The position numbers and the translations under genes were made by a program. Shown here piece by piece: positions 33,959 to 42,310 of a DNA stretch of 64,000 bases (its first letter is position 1; every line of letters begins with the position of its first letter). This DNA is from Streptomyces omiyaensis (GTDB taxonomy: Bacteria > Actinomycetota > Actinomycetes > Streptomycetales > Streptomycetaceae), in the NCBI RefSeq assembly GCF_014650895.1, contig NZ_BMVV01000008.1, forward strand, positions 248,001 to 312,000, given 5' to 3'. Below the pieces are notes generated by a model. The model searched no databases. It was not told where the DNA came from and saw only the letters and a program-made list of their open reading frames with translations.

Positions 33959-34785
33959 AACTGTGGGTCAACGGCGGACTGCACGACGAGGAGACCGCCC
34001 GGGTCTCCGTCCTGGACCATGGGCTGACCGTCGGCGACGGGATCTTCGAGACCGTCAAGACCGAGCGAGGGGAAACGTTCGCTCTCACCCTCCACCTGGA
34101 GCGGCTGACCCGGTCCGCCCGTGGCCTGGGCCTGCCCGACCCGGACCTCGACGAGGTCCGCCGGGCCTGCGCCGCCGTCCTGGAGGCCAACCCGACGGAG
34201 CTCGGGCGGCTCCGCATCACCTACACCGGCGGCCTCTCCCCGCTCGGCTCGGAGCGCGGCGACGACGGCCCCGGCCTCGTCGTCGCCGTCGGCGCGACCT
34301 CGCGCCGCCCCGACACCACCGCCGTGGTCACCGTCCCCTGGACGCGCAACGAACGCGGCGCCCTCACGGGCCTCAAGACCACCTCGTACGCCGAGAACGT
34401 CGTCGCCCTCGCCCGGGCCAGGGAGCACGGCGCCACCGAGGCCCTCTTCGGCAACACCGTCGGGCGGCTCTGCGAGGGCACCGGCTCCAACGTCTTCGTC
34501 GTGCTCGACGGCCGGATCCACACCCCGCCCGTCTCCTCCGGCTGCCTCGCCGGCATCACGCGCGCGCTGACCGCCGAGTGGACCGGAGCCGTCGAGACCG
34601 ACCTGCCGCTCGACGTGCTGGAGACCGCCGAGGAGATCTTCCTCACCTCCACCCTCCGGGACGTCCAGGCCGTCCACCGTGTGGACGGACGCGAACTCGC
34701 CGCCGCCCCCGGCCCGGTGACCGCCAAGGCCATGCGGATCTTCGAGGAGCGCGCCGCGCGGGACCGGGACCCGAGGCTCGGCTGA
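33955..34785 (+). CDS. pabC: Aminodeoxychorismate lyase (class IV PLP enzyme)
   Basis: A 276-residue fold-type IV PLP enzyme that releases pyruvate from aminodeoxychorismate to give 4-aminobenzoate. LDHGLTVGDGIFETVKT is the N-terminal signature, the PLP lysine lies in GLKTTSYAENVVAL, and GNTVGRLCEGTGSNVF is the family motif. Branched-chain or D-amino acid aminotransferases share the fold, but coupling to pabB by ATGA overlap favours PabC. Confidence 0.88.
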   Translation: MKLWVNGGLHDEETARVSVLDHGLTVGDGIFETVKTERGETFALTLHLERLTRSARGLGLPDPDLDEVRRACAAVLEANPTELGRLRITYTGGLSPLGSERGDDGPGLVVAVGATSRRPDTTAVVTVPWTRNERGALTGLKTTSYAENVVALARAREHGATEALFGNTVGRLCEGTGSNVFVVLDGRIHTPPVSSGCLAGITRALTAEWTGAVETDLPLDVLETAEEIFLTSTLRDVQAVHRVDGRELAAAPGPVTAKAMRIFEERAARDRDPRLG

Positions 34786-34841
34786 GCCGGGCCGCCGGGC
34801 ACGGTGGCGGGCAAATCGGATGACGGAGCCCCCGGGGGTGG

Positions 34842-34855
34842 GTAGAACACCCCTG
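34842..34855 (+). promoter_or_regulatory. -10 box of leaderless GNAT gene
   Basis: TAGAAC (34842-34847), with ATGACG 16 bases upstream (34820-34825), lies eight bases before the ATG. No ribosome site is visible. Confidence 0.5.
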
Positions 34856-35695
34856 ATGACCACCACCCTGCGGCCGACCGAGCCGCTCCAGCACTCCGCC
34901 GACGGCGGCCGTTCGCGCGCCTACGACATCTGCGTGAACAGCCGCCGGGTCGGCTCCGTCCGCATCGCCACCGATCCGGCCTTCGGCGCCGCCTCGGGGC
35001 TGATCGAGAACCTCCGGGTGGACGAGCCGGACCGCGGCCGGGGCCGCGGCACCGTGGCGGCGCTCGCCGCCGAGGAGGTGCTGCGCGGCTGGGGCTGCGC
35101 GGAGGTGCAGATATCGGTGCCCGCCGACGCCGCGGCCGCCCTCTCCATGGCCCGCGCCCTCGGCTACGCCGAGCGCAGCCGGAACATGGTGAAGGAGCTC
35201 TCCGGCGAGGTGCCGGCGCTCCCGTCCGGCGTGCGGACCCGTCCGATGACGGGCGAGGAGTTCGCGGAGTGGGAGGAGGGCGCCCGGGAGGCCTTCGCCC
35301 GCAGCTGGACCGACCGGGGCGTCCCCGAGGAGCGGGCCCGCGCCAAGGCGGAGGCGAGCCACCGCGAGCTGCTGCCCCGGGGGCTCGACACCCCCGGCAC
35401 CGCGATCCGGGTGGTCGTCCTCGACGGCCGGGTCGTGGGCCACGTGTGGACCGGCGTGCGGGAGCTGGAGCCCGGGGTGAGCGCCGGGTACGTGTACGGC
35501 ATCGAGGTCGGCGGGGAGCAGCGCGGCCGGGGGTACGGCCGGGCGCTGATGCTGCTCGCCGAGCGCGTGACGCGGGAGGCCGGGGAGACCCTGCTCGGAC
35601 TGCACGTCTTCGCGGGCAACACCCCGGCGATCCGTCTCTACGAGTCGCTCGGCTACCGCACGACGTACGTCAACAGCGCCAAGCCGCTGCTCTGA
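34856..35695 (+). CDS. Tandem-domain GNAT acetyltransferase
   Basis: A 279-residue protein with two GNAT-like halves. The first (about residues 20-110) has ENLRVDEPDRGRGRGTVAAL; the second (about 125-279) has GIEVGGEQRGRGYGRALMLLAE and NTPAIRLYESLGYRTTYV, the full acetyl-CoA loop and C-terminal signature. The second half is likely the active one. Substrate unknown. ATG 34856 is behind a -10 box; an upstream in-frame ATG has no support. Confidence 0.87.
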   Translation: MTTTLRPTEPLQHSADGGRSRAYDICVNSRRVGSVRIATDPAFGAASGLIENLRVDEPDRGRGRGTVAALAAEEVLRGWGCAEVQISVPADAAAALSMARALGYAERSRNMVKELSGEVPALPSGVRTRPMTGEEFAEWEEGAREAFARSWTDRGVPEERARAKAEASHRELLPRGLDTPGTAIRVVVLDGRVVGHVWTGVRELEPGVSAGYVYGIEVGGEQRGRGYGRALMLLAERVTREAGETLLGLHVFAGNTPAIRLYESLGYRTTYVNSAKPLL

Positions 35696-35731
35696 GCGCG
35701 GCGGGCGGAGCGGGCGCGGCGGGCGGAGCGG
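35696..35731. repeat. 18-base tandem repeat in convergent spacer
   Basis: Two exact copies of GCGCGGCGGGCGGAGCGG fill the 39-base gap between the GNAT gene and the DsbA-like gene. Confidence 0.9.
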
Positions 35732-35734
35732 GGG

Positions 35735-36253
35735 TCAGCCGGCCGACAGGCGGTCGGCGATCTCCTCGATCCGGGCCCGCAGGCCCTCCTGGCTCTTGCC
35801 GCCGTCGAGGCGCTCCCCGCCGATGACGTAGGTCGGAGTGCCGGTGATCTTGAGGGCCTGGCCCTCGGCCTGGTCGGCGTCGACGGTCAGCAGGTGCCGG
35901 CCGTCGATCAGGGCCGTGTCGAACTCCTCGGCGTCCAGGCCGAGTCCGGCCGCCACCTCCAGGAGCACCGGCTCGCCCCGGTCGCCGAGGTCGGCGGTCC
36001 GGGCCAGCAGCGCCTCCGCGTACGCCCAGCCCCGTCCCTGGTCGGCGGCCTCCTCGGCGGCCTGGGCGGCGGCGTAGGCGTGCTTGTTCTTGGCGAGCGG
36101 GAAGTGGCGCAGCTGTACGTCGAGCCGGTCGCCGTACTTCTCGCGCAGCGCGCGGACGTCGTCGAGGGCCTCGAAGCAGTCGGGGCACTGGAGGTCGAAC
36201 CAGGCCTCCAGGACGACGGGGGAGGCGGGGGACGCGGTGGTGGAATCAGTCAT
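35735..36253 (-). CDS. DsbA-family thioredoxin-fold oxidoreductase
   Basis: A 172-residue thioredoxin-fold protein with a CPDC active site (in DLQCPDCFEALDDV, about residues 23-26) and the cis-proline GTPTYVIGG near residue 140. No signal peptide is seen, so it acts in the cytoplasm or is an FrnE-like isomerase relative. It would form or exchange disulfides. ATG at 36253 follows GAAGACTGCC without a strong ribosome site. Confidence 0.85.
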   Translation of the reverse strand: MTDSTTASPASPVVLEAWFDLQCPDCFEALDDVRALREKYGDRLDVQLRHFPLAKNKHAYAAAQAAEEAADQGRGWAYAEALLARTADLGDRGEPVLLEVAAGLGLDAEEFDTALIDGRHLLTVDADQAEGQALKITGTPTYVIGGERLDGGKSQEGLRARIEEIADRLSAG

Positions 36254-36443
36254 GACGGGCAGTCTTCCAGCCGGAACGCCCGCGACCCCCATCGGCACCG
36301 GTCGGCCCCGACCGGGACCTGAGGAGGAGATCCCGCCCGGAACGACCCGGAGATCTCCCTGAGACCGGCCTGCGGGCATGGCCTCCGGGGCTCCGCGCGG
36401 TGCAGGATGGAAGGGACGTATCACCCGGGACCTGGAGGACCGC

Positions 36444-36878
36444 ATGCTCGCCGAGACCATCTTCTCCGCGGTGTCCGTGGCGGGCCTGGGCATCGCCGCG
36501 ATCACGGCGTACCGGAAGAAGTACCTGTCGGCGACGCGGATCGCCGCCTGGGCGCTGGTGCCGCTCGGCCTGGTGATGGCCGGCGCCGTCGAGTGGGCCT
36601 TCGACACCGTCTTCAGCCCGGTCGCCTGGGCCGGCTTCGGCGTGCTCGGCGCGGCCTGGCTGCTCCTGATGACGACCCGGGGCGTGGAGCGGCGTCGAGG
36701 AGGGCGCAAGGCGGCCGGGGCGGGAGCGGGGCCCGCGGCGGTCGCGCCGGGCGTTTCGGCCCCGGCCCGGGACGCCCTCGCCCGTCCGGCGCGTCCGGCG
36801 GCGCGTCCGGCGGCGCAGGGCGGTGACGCCGAGGACTTCAGCGACATCGAGGCGATTCTGAAGAAGCACGGAATCTGA
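36444..36878 (+). CDS. Small membrane protein with C-terminal DIEAILKKHGI tail
   Basis: A 144-residue protein with three N-terminal membrane helices (about residues 5-25, 35-55, 60-80), a basic Ala/Pro-rich middle, and a conserved-looking acidic/helical tail EDFSDIEAILKKHGI. The ATG follows CTGGAGGACCGC. Streptomyces homologues are sometimes annotated as cellulose synthase, but I see no glycosyltransferase motif. Function unknown. Confidence 0.75.
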   Translation: MLAETIFSAVSVAGLGIAAITAYRKKYLSATRIAAWALVPLGLVMAGAVEWAFDTVFSPVAWAGFGVLGAAWLLLMTTRGVERRRGGRKAAGAGAGPAAVAPGVSAPARDALARPARPAARPAAQGGDAEDFSDIEAILKKHGI

Positions 36879-36941
36879 CCGCTTCTGGCCGTTGCCTGCC
36901 GGGCTGAGACCGGGCGGTGATCCGGAGATCCACGGGAAGGG

Positions 36942-37193
36942 ATGAACCGCCCGGCGGTCCGGCCCTTTCCGGCCTTCCGGGGGTGCGCGGTGCGCGATCA
37001 TCCCCCCGAGATGCTGGATGCCTCGCGGGAACCCGCCCCCGCCTCCGCCGAGACCGCCCCCGCCGCCGACGCCCCGGTCGACGAACCCAGGGGCTGTCTC
37101 TTCGCGCTGTCGCAGCCGCCGCTGATGATCTTCCTGGCGGTGATCGGGGCCCTGCTGCTGATGGCGTCCCTGCACGACCTCTACGTCCTGTGA
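36942..37193 (+). CDS. Small single-helix membrane protein
   Basis: An 83-residue reading with one membrane helix near the C-terminus (LMIFLAVIGALLLMASLHDLYVL) preceded by EPRGCLFALSQPP. The start is uncertain: GTG at 36990 or ATG at 37011 give shorter proteins and the first 20 residues are not convincing. The hydrophobic tail and conserved PRGCLFALSQPP make the gene itself likely. Function unknown. Confidence 0.55.
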   Translation: MNRPAVRPFPAFRGCAVRDHPPEMLDASREPAPASAETAPAADAPVDEPRGCLFALSQPPLMIFLAVIGALLLMASLHDLYVL

Positions 37194-37266
37194 GGCCCTC
37201 CGTCCCGCGGGGCGGACGGTTCCCCGCCCGCGGGGCACCCGGCCGGCGCGCGCCCGGTGCGCGGGA

Positions 37267-37824
37267 TCAGCCGGCGGCCTCCTTGCGGCGGGCGCGGTAG
37301 GCGGCCACGTGCAGCCGGTTGCCGCAGGTGCGGCTGTCGCAGTAGCGGCGGGAGCGGTTGCGGGAGAGGTCCACGAAGGCCCGGCCGCAGTCCGGCGCCT
37401 CGCACCGCCGCAGCCGCTCGCGCTCGCCCGCGACCACGATGAAGGCGAGGGCCATCCCGCAGTCGGCGGCCAGGTGGTCGGCGACCGAGGCGCCCGGCGC
37501 GAAGTAGTGCACGTGCCAGTCGTAGCCGTCGTGGTCGGTGAGCTGCGGGGTGGTGCTCGCGGCGGCCACCAGCTGGTTGATCAGCGGGGCCGCGATCCTG
37601 GCGTCGGGGGCGGAGAAGACCGCGGCGAAGCGCTCGCGCACCTCGCGGACGGCCCGCAGGTCCTCCGCGCCGAGCTCGCCCACGTCGCTGATCCGGTGCT
37701 CGCGCACGAAGACGCCCAGCGAGGCGAGGTCCGTGAGCGTGTCCTCACGGTCGCCCTGCCCGGCGGTGTTCATGAGATCGACGACGGTGTCGAGGGCGAT
37801 CCGGGTGTCGTGGGGGATGAGCAC
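37267..37824 (-). CDS. CGNR zinc-finger (ABATE domain) regulator
   Basis: A 185-residue protein: an N-terminal ABATE domain (TVVDLMNTAGQGDREDTL, residues about 1-130) and a C-terminal CGNR zinc finger CEAPDCGRAFVDLSRNRSRRYCDSRTCGNR (four cysteines; shown in parts CEAPDCG and YCDSRTCGNR). Such proteins are thought to bind DNA as regulators, often stress-related, but targets are unknown. The start is GTG. It stands alone between small genes. Confidence 0.9.
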   Translation of the reverse strand: MLIPHDTRIALDTVVDLMNTAGQGDREDTLTDLASLGVFVREHRISDVGELGAEDLRAVREVRERFAAVFSAPDARIAAPLINQLVAAASTTPQLTDHDGYDWHVHYFAPGASVADHLAADCGMALAFIVVAGERERLRRCEAPDCGRAFVDLSRNRSRRYCDSRTCGNRLHVAAYRARRKEAAG

Positions 37825-38015
37825 GCTTCGCTCCCTGGCCGGCCGCGGGCGGGCGCCCGCGGATGGGAGACGACTCTAGCGCGCCCCGGAAAAGCGCGAC
37901 GGCGCCCTTCACCGCGCCGGCTGCGCGGTGGGGACGCCGGATGTCGTGCTGTGTGACTGCCCGCGCGGCGCCGTCTCCCCGAGTTAAGACGGCGCCGTGC
38001 GGTCCACGGCCTGGC

Positions 38016-38429
38016 TCAGCTGTCGGCCAGGATGTGGGAGAGCTCGGTATCGAGGTCGAAGTGCCGGTGCTCGGTGCCCGGTGGCACCGCGGCGTCGGTC
38101 CGCTTGAGGAACGACTCCAGGGCCCTCGCCGGGGCCTCGAGCAGGGCCTCGCCCTCGGGCGAGCTCAACGCGATGCAGACGACGCCCTGGCCGTGACTAC
38201 GGGATGGCCAGACCCGGACGTCGCCGGTGCCGGTGGGCCGGTGCAGCCCCTCGGCGAGAAGGTCGCGGGCGAAGACCCACTCGACCGTCTCCTCGGCTCC
38301 GGTGTGGAAGGTGGCGTGCACGGCGTACGGATCCGCCGTGTCATACCGCAGGCCCGCGGGTACAGGCAGTGAGGACTCGCTCGACACAACGAGGCGCAGG
38401 TGCAGCTCGCAGCTCACCACGGTGTTCAT
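38016..38429 (-). CDS. ssgB: Sporulation-specific cell division protein SsgB
   Basis: A 137-residue SsgA-like protein with the exact SsgB length and near-identical sequence to what I know (VSCELHLRLVVSSESSLPVPAG; YDTADPYAVHATF; GTGDVRVWPSRSHG). SsgB positions FtsZ at sporulation septa together with SsgA in Streptomyces aerial hyphae. ATG at 38429 gives the known N-terminus MNT.VSCEL. The gene is divergent from the PGPGW-family membrane gene, sharing a 189-base region. Confidence 0.95.
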   Translation of the reverse strand: MNTVVSCELHLRLVVSSESSLPVPAGLRYDTADPYAVHATFHTGAEETVEWVFARDLLAEGLHRPTGTGDVRVWPSRSHGQGVVCIALSSPEGEALLEAPARALESFLKRTDAAVPPGTEHRHFDLDTELSHILADS

Positions 38430-38490
38430 AAGCGCCAGGGCCTTTCGCTCAGTGTGCGCTCGGGGATTCGCACGTCGGCGAAATCGACAT

Positions 38491-38514
38491 GCCACCTCCG
38501 GTGGCGTTGTAAAC
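38491..38514 (-). promoter_or_regulatory. Palindrome and possible stress-sigma promoter of ssgB
   Basis: The perfect inverted repeat GCCACC-GGA-GGTGGC (38491-38505) lies 62 bases before ssgB. On the minus strand GTTT (complement of 38511-38514) is spaced 14 bases from GGTGGC, a partial match to the GTTT...GGGTAT type used by sigma-H, which is reported for ssgB. Weak evidence. Confidence 0.3.
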
Positions 38515-38606
38515 CCCTCTGTCGGTTTTGTGGCCGTTCAGGTAGCTCGGACGGTGGTATGTGACTTTGGGTAATACCGCCATACCGGTGGGGCTGGTGT
38601 GTCGGG

Positions 38607-38618
38607 TAAATTGGCACC
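38607..38618 (+). promoter_or_regulatory. -10 box of leaderless PGPGW-family gene
   Basis: TAAATT (38607-38612) ends six bases before the ATG at 38619. No ribosome site is present. Confidence 0.5.
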
Positions 38619-39041
38619 ATGCATGCGGAGAGTGACGAGCGCGCCCCCGAGCCCAAGAGTGACGACCAGGTCGAACTGGGATCGCGGGCACCCGAGTTCA
38701 TCAAGTCCCGCAGGGGCCTCCACCTGAGCTGGCGGGTCGGCGTCTTCATCGTCGGACTCGCCGTGATCGGGGCCGGCATCCTCATGCTGGTCTTCCCCGG
38801 GCCGGGCTGGCTCGTGATCTTCGCCGGCATGGCGATCTGGGCGACCGAGTTCGACTGGGCGCAGAAGGTCCTCCGCTGGACCAAGCGCAAGGTCACCGAA
38901 GCCGCGCAGCGCGCCCTCGACCCCAAGGTCCGGCGTCGCAACATCACCCTCACCGTCATCGGCGCGGTGATCGTCGCCGCCCTGCTCGGCTGGTACCTGT
39001 GGAAGTTCGGCATCGTCATGCCCTGGAAGATCGCCGAATGA
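38619..39041 (+). CDS. TIGR02611-type PGPGW membrane protein
   Basis: A 140-residue membrane protein with helices at about residues 40-60 and 65-83 and another at about 110-130. The loop has the family motif MLVFPGPGWLVIFAG. A charged N-terminus and a basic central stretch (VLRWTKRKVTEAAQRALDP) face the cytoplasm. Function of the family is unknown. It precedes the tRNA-Val gene by 54 bases. Confidence 0.85.
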   Translation: MHAESDERAPEPKSDDQVELGSRAPEFIKSRRGLHLSWRVGVFIVGLAVIGAGILMLVFPGPGWLVIFAGMAIWATEFDWAQKVLRWTKRKVTEAAQRALDPKVRRRNITLTVIGAVIVAALLGWYLWKFGIVMPWKIAE

Positions 39042-39052
39042 TCCCGACGTGG

Positions 39053-39082
39053 TTCGGGAGCCCCGCTGACATGCGGTAATGT
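39053..39082 (+). promoter_or_regulatory. Promoter of tRNA-Val (CAC) copy A
   Basis: TTCGGG (39053-39058) and TAATGT (39077-39082) are spaced 18 bases, with the tRNA 13 bases further. Confidence 0.5.
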
Positions 39083-39095
39083 TTGCGGTGCGCCC

Positions 39096-39170
39096 GGGCG
39101 ATTAGCTCAGTGGGAGAGCACTTCGTTCACACCGAAGGGGTCACTGGTTCGAACCCAGTATCGCCCACCA
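39096..39170 (+). tRNA. tRNA-Val (CAC), copy A, with encoded CCA
   Basis: Acceptor GGGCGAT/ATCGCCC, anticodon stem CTTCG/CGAAG with loop TTCACAC (anticodon CAC), T-loop TTCGAAC, discriminator A and CCA. Confidence 0.95.
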
Positions 39171-39177
39171 CCCGGCA

Positions 39178-39214
39178 CGAGGGCCCGGAGACGATCACCG
39201 TCTCCGGGCCCTCG
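39178..39214. terminator. Bidirectional terminator, perfect 16-bp stem, loop ATCAC
   Basis: CGAGGGCCCGGAGACG (39178-39193) pairs exactly with 39199-39214. It serves the tRNA on one side and the convergent membrane gene on the other. Confidence 0.8.
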
Positions 39215-39233
39215 GCGCATCCCGGGACCCGGC

Positions 39234-41660
39234 TCACCGCATCCGGCCCAGCCGCTCCCGCAGCGCCCGCGCCTCCCGCAGCCGCCGCTCGTACGTCGCC
39301 CCCACGGCGAGCAGCAGCGCGCCCGCCGCGGCCGGCGGCAGCCACCGCGGCAGCGCCCCGACCAGCTGCACCACGTACGGCGCCAGCTCGTGCAGTCCCA
39401 CCAGGGCGACCACCGACCCGCCCAGCACCAGCGGCGCCCGCAGACGGAACCTCGCTCCCAGCAGCGTCACCGCGAGCGCCGCCGTCCCCAGCAGCAGCGG
39501 ACGCTCCCAGGAGGGGTCCGACCAGACCGCCGCCAGGCTCGGCACCAGCGTCACCGCCAGACCCGGGCCGTACGCCGTCCAGGACGGGACCGCGGGGTCC
39601 CGGCGCCGTCGCAGCAGCCCCACCACCAGCACCGGCACCGTCACCGGCAGGGTGTACGCCTCCGGGACCGTCACGCCCCAGACCGCGAGCCGCACCCAGG
39701 CCGCGGCCAGGAACAGCGCCCCGGCCGCCCAGGAGGCCGCCCGTCGCCGCTCGGGCCGCAGCGCGGTCGCCGCCGCGACCACCCCGCCCAGCGCCAGCGC
39801 CAGGGCGAGCAGCGCCGGCCGCGGCGCCGTGAGCGCCACCGCCACCACGCCCACCGCCGCCCCCGTGAGCTCGGCCGCCGCCGACCGGAACCGCGCGGCC
39901 AGCGCCGCCGTCCCCGCCGGGACCACCAGCAGCACGAGGCCCGTCACGGACGGCGCCAGCCCCGCAGCGCCCGCCCCGGCCGCCGTCAGGCCCGCCGCCG
40001 CGAGCACCGCCGCCCCGGCCGCCGTCTCGCGGGCCGCGCCGGCGCCGAGCGCCGCCGCCACCGCGAACAGCCCCAGCAGCGCGCCCAGCACCCCGAAGGT
40101 CGCCGCCCGCGCGTCCAGCGCCAGGAGGGCCACCGAGCCGGCCGAGGCCACCGCGGCCGCCAGGGCCGTCCCCGCGAGCAGCGCGCCCGGCCGGAGCGGC
40201 GCGACCGCCCCGGACGCCCAGGCCGCGCCCCAGGTGCCCGCCGGCCCCTCCGGTCCCGGCTCCGGCCGGGGTGCCGGCTCGGGCAGGCCGCGGGCCGCGA
40301 GCCCCGGCCGCACCGCCAGCGCGAGCGCCGCGGCCACCGTCACCAGCCGCACGGCGAGCCCCGCCGCGTACGGCAGGCCCAGCGAGACCGGGAGCGCCGT
40401 GAGCAGCGCCCACCCCAGCACCACCGCGCCCCACCGGCCCCACAGCCGCCCCGTCGCCGCCGCCGCGCCCGCGCCGAGCAGCAGCACCAGCGCCGCCGTC
40501 GCCGGATGGCCGGCGGCCACCGGCTCCGCGTGGACCCCCGACCAGACGCCTCCGCTCCGGGCCGCGGGCCCCAGCAGGCCCCCCAGCACCGGCGGCAGCG
40601 CCCACAGCACGCCCAGCGCCGCGACCCCGCCCCCGGCCCACCCGAACCCGGCGCGTACCGGCTCCGGCACCCGCAGGGCCCGCACCGGACGCCACAGCGC
40701 CGCCAGGGCCAGGCCGCAGGCCACGTACACCGGCACCGCCCACTCCGCCGGCAGGGCGGCCCGCAGCGGCCCGCCGACGCCCGCCACCGCCGCCAGACCG
40801 GCCACCGCGGCCAGCGCGGCGCCCGCCGGGCGGACCGCCCGCGCCCCGTACAGGCAGAGCGCGGCGCAGGCGAGGAGCAGCGGAGCGCCGGTCCACGGGC
40901 TCGTCAGCGAGAGCCAGGCGCAGGTCGGCAGCGTCCACAGCGCGAGCACGCCCGCCGCCGCCCCCGCCGTGATCCGCACCGCGAGCCCCGCCGGCCGCGC
41001 GACCAGCAGCAGGTCCCCCGCCGCCGTCAGCAGCGCCGCCCACGCCACCGCCGCCGGACCGCCCCCGGCCGCGAGCGTGCCCAGCGGCAGCGCGAGCTGC
41101 GCCGCCGCCACCGCCGCCGGCAGCGGGAGCCGCAGCCCCCGCAGCAGCCCGCCGTACCCGGCCCACACGCCCGCCAGGACCGCCGAGGCCACCGCCGTGT
41201 AGCCGAGCCCGTCCGTCCCCGGCAGCGCCACCCGGTGCAGGGCGTACGCGTCGAGCACCGTCAGGACCAGCCCCACCGCGCCCAGCGCCTCCGCCGTCGA
41301 CGCCAGCCCCCGCCGCAGCAGCACCGCCGGCGCGGCCAGCGCCGCCGACGTCACCACGAGCAGCACCGCCGAACGCCCGGCGATGCCCAGCGAACCCCAG
41401 CTCACCAGCGTGAAGGCGAGCGCCGCGATCGCCAGCAGCGTCCCGCCCAGCGTCAGCAGCGCGTTCTGCGCCCCGCGCGGCGAGGTCTCCGCGGGCGCCG
41501 CACCCCCCGGCGGCGGCACGGCCGGCCGGCCGGCGGGGGAGTGCAGCACGCCCAGCAGCCACGCCCGACGGGCCAGCAACTCCGCGCGCCGCGCGTCGAG
41601 TCGGACCAGTTCGAGGTCGACGCGGCGCAGCTCCTCGACCGGGGGCAGTCTCATGTCCAT
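39234..41660 (-). CDS. Giant polytopic membrane protein (SCO7613 C-terminal domain type)
   Basis: An 808-residue protein. The first about 55 residues are a cytoplasmic charged helix (VEELRRVDLELVRLDARRAELLARRAWLL in parts) resembling a coiled coil. The rest is Ala/Leu/Val-rich with roughly 20 or more membrane helices separated by short Arg-rich loops. I recognise the Streptomyces SCO7613-C-terminal-domain membrane family; no transport or enzyme motif is visible. ATG was chosen where the MDMRLPPVEEL N-terminus begins. Base composition is extreme (very GC-rich), as expected for an Ala-rich protein. Function unknown. Confidence 0.85.
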   Translation of the reverse strand: MDMRLPPVEELRRVDLELVRLDARRAELLARRAWLLGVLHSPAGRPAVPPPGGAAPAETSPRGAQNALLTLGGTLLAIAALAFTLVSWGSLGIAGRSAVLLVVTSAALAAPAVLLRRGLASTAEALGAVGLVLTVLDAYALHRVALPGTDGLGYTAVASAVLAGVWAGYGGLLRGLRLPLPAAVAAAQLALPLGTLAAGGGPAAVAWAALLTAAGDLLLVARPAGLAVRITAGAAAGVLALWTLPTCAWLSLTSPWTGAPLLLACAALCLYGARAVRPAGAALAAVAGLAAVAGVGGPLRAALPAEWAVPVYVACGLALAALWRPVRALRVPEPVRAGFGWAGGGVAALGVLWALPPVLGGLLGPAARSGGVWSGVHAEPVAAGHPATAALVLLLGAGAAAATGRLWGRWGAVVLGWALLTALPVSLGLPYAAGLAVRLVTVAAALALAVRPGLAARGLPEPAPRPEPGPEGPAGTWGAAWASGAVAPLRPGALLAGTALAAAVASAGSVALLALDARAATFGVLGALLGLFAVAAALGAGAARETAAGAAVLAAAGLTAAGAGAAGLAPSVTGLVLLVVPAGTAALAARFRSAAAELTGAAVGVVAVALTAPRPALLALALALGGVVAAATALRPERRRAASWAAGALFLAAAWVRLAVWGVTVPEAYTLPVTVPVLVVGLLRRRRDPAVPSWTAYGPGLAVTLVPSLAAVWSDPSWERPLLLGTAALAVTLLGARFRLRAPLVLGGSVVALVGLHELAPYVVQLVGALPRWLPPAAAGALLLAVGATYERRLREARALRERLGRMR

Positions 41661-41740
41661 GACCGGAGTGTCGCGCCGCGCCCGCGCCCGGGGAATGCGC
41701 GCTGCTACTCAGATCCGGTCCGAGTACCCACACTGGAGCC

Positions 41741-42187
41741 ATGGACTGGTGCCGGTACCGCTTCCGCAGCGTCTGGCGGCTCGACGCCCCGCCCGACCGG
41801 GTCTACGCCGTCCTGGCCCGCGCCGAGGAGTACCCCCGCTGGTGGCCCCAGGTCCGCTCCGTCGTGCCGCGCGACGCCGCCACCGGCACCGCCCGCTTCC
41901 GCTCCGTCCTCCCTTACGACCTCCACGTCACCGTCCGCGCCCTGCGGCAGGACCCGGGGGTCCGCGTCCTGGAGGTCCGGCTCGACGGCGACCTGGAGGG
42001 CTGGGCCCGCTGGACCGTCACCCCCGACGGTGCCGGCACCCGTGCCCTGTACGAGCAGGAGGTCGAGGTCAGGGCGCGGCTGCTGCGCCTCCTCGCCGTC
42101 CCCGGCCGGCCCTTCTTCCGCGCCAACCACGCCCTGATGATGCGCGGGGGGAGGCGGGGGCTCGCCGGCCGCCTGCTCTCCGAATGA
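41741..42187 (+). CDS. SRPBCC-fold polyketide cyclase/dehydrase-like protein
   Basis: A 148-residue START/SRPBCC-type protein: RFRSVWRLDAPPDRVYAVLARAEEYPRWWPQVRSV (parts) is the N-terminal strand-helix with the typical W-W-P, and LEGWARWTVTPDGAGTRALYEQEVEV is the last strands. These domains bind lipids or aromatic polyketides; substrate unknown. Start ATG is 80 bases from the divergent giant membrane gene. A tRNA-Val gene follows. Confidence 0.82.
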   Translation: MDWCRYRFRSVWRLDAPPDRVYAVLARAEEYPRWWPQVRSVVPRDAATGTARFRSVLPYDLHVTVRALRQDPGVRVLEVRLDGDLEGWARWTVTPDGAGTRALYEQEVEVRARLLRLLAVPGRPFFRANHALMMRGGRRGLAGRLLSE

Positions 42188-42189
42188 AT

Positions 42190-42219
42190 TTGGAGCCCGG
42201 CCCGGGATCCCTGTATGGT
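42190..42219 (+). promoter_or_regulatory. Promoter of tRNA-Val (CAC) copy B
   Basis: TTGGAG (42190-42195) and TATGGT (42214-42219) are spaced 18 bases; the tRNA begins 13 bases on. Confidence 0.55.
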
Positions 42220-42232
42220 TCAACCCGTTCCC

Positions 42233-42304
42233 GGGCGATTAGCTCAGCGGGAGAGCACTTCGTTCACACCGAAGGGGTCACTGGTTCGATCCCAGTATCG
42301 CCCA
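42233..42304 (+). tRNA. tRNA-Val (CAC), copy B, no CCA
   Basis: Acceptor GGGCGAT/ATCGCCC, loop TTCACAC, T-loop TTCGATC. It differs from copy A in the D-loop (CGGGAGA against TGGGAGA) and T-loop, and CCA is not encoded (CCG follows). Confidence 0.95.
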
Positions 42305-42310
42305 CCGGGA

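Noticed and set aside
36942..37010. N-terminal extension of the small membrane gene
   Set aside because: The first 20 residues look random and no ribosome site fits. Starts at 36990 or 37011 are as likely, so the longest form is listed only as an upper bound.
39390..42137. A 915-residue plus-strand reading rich in Arg, Gln and His
   Set aside because: It is the antisense of the Ala/Leu-rich giant membrane protein; composition is an artefact of GC-rich codons.
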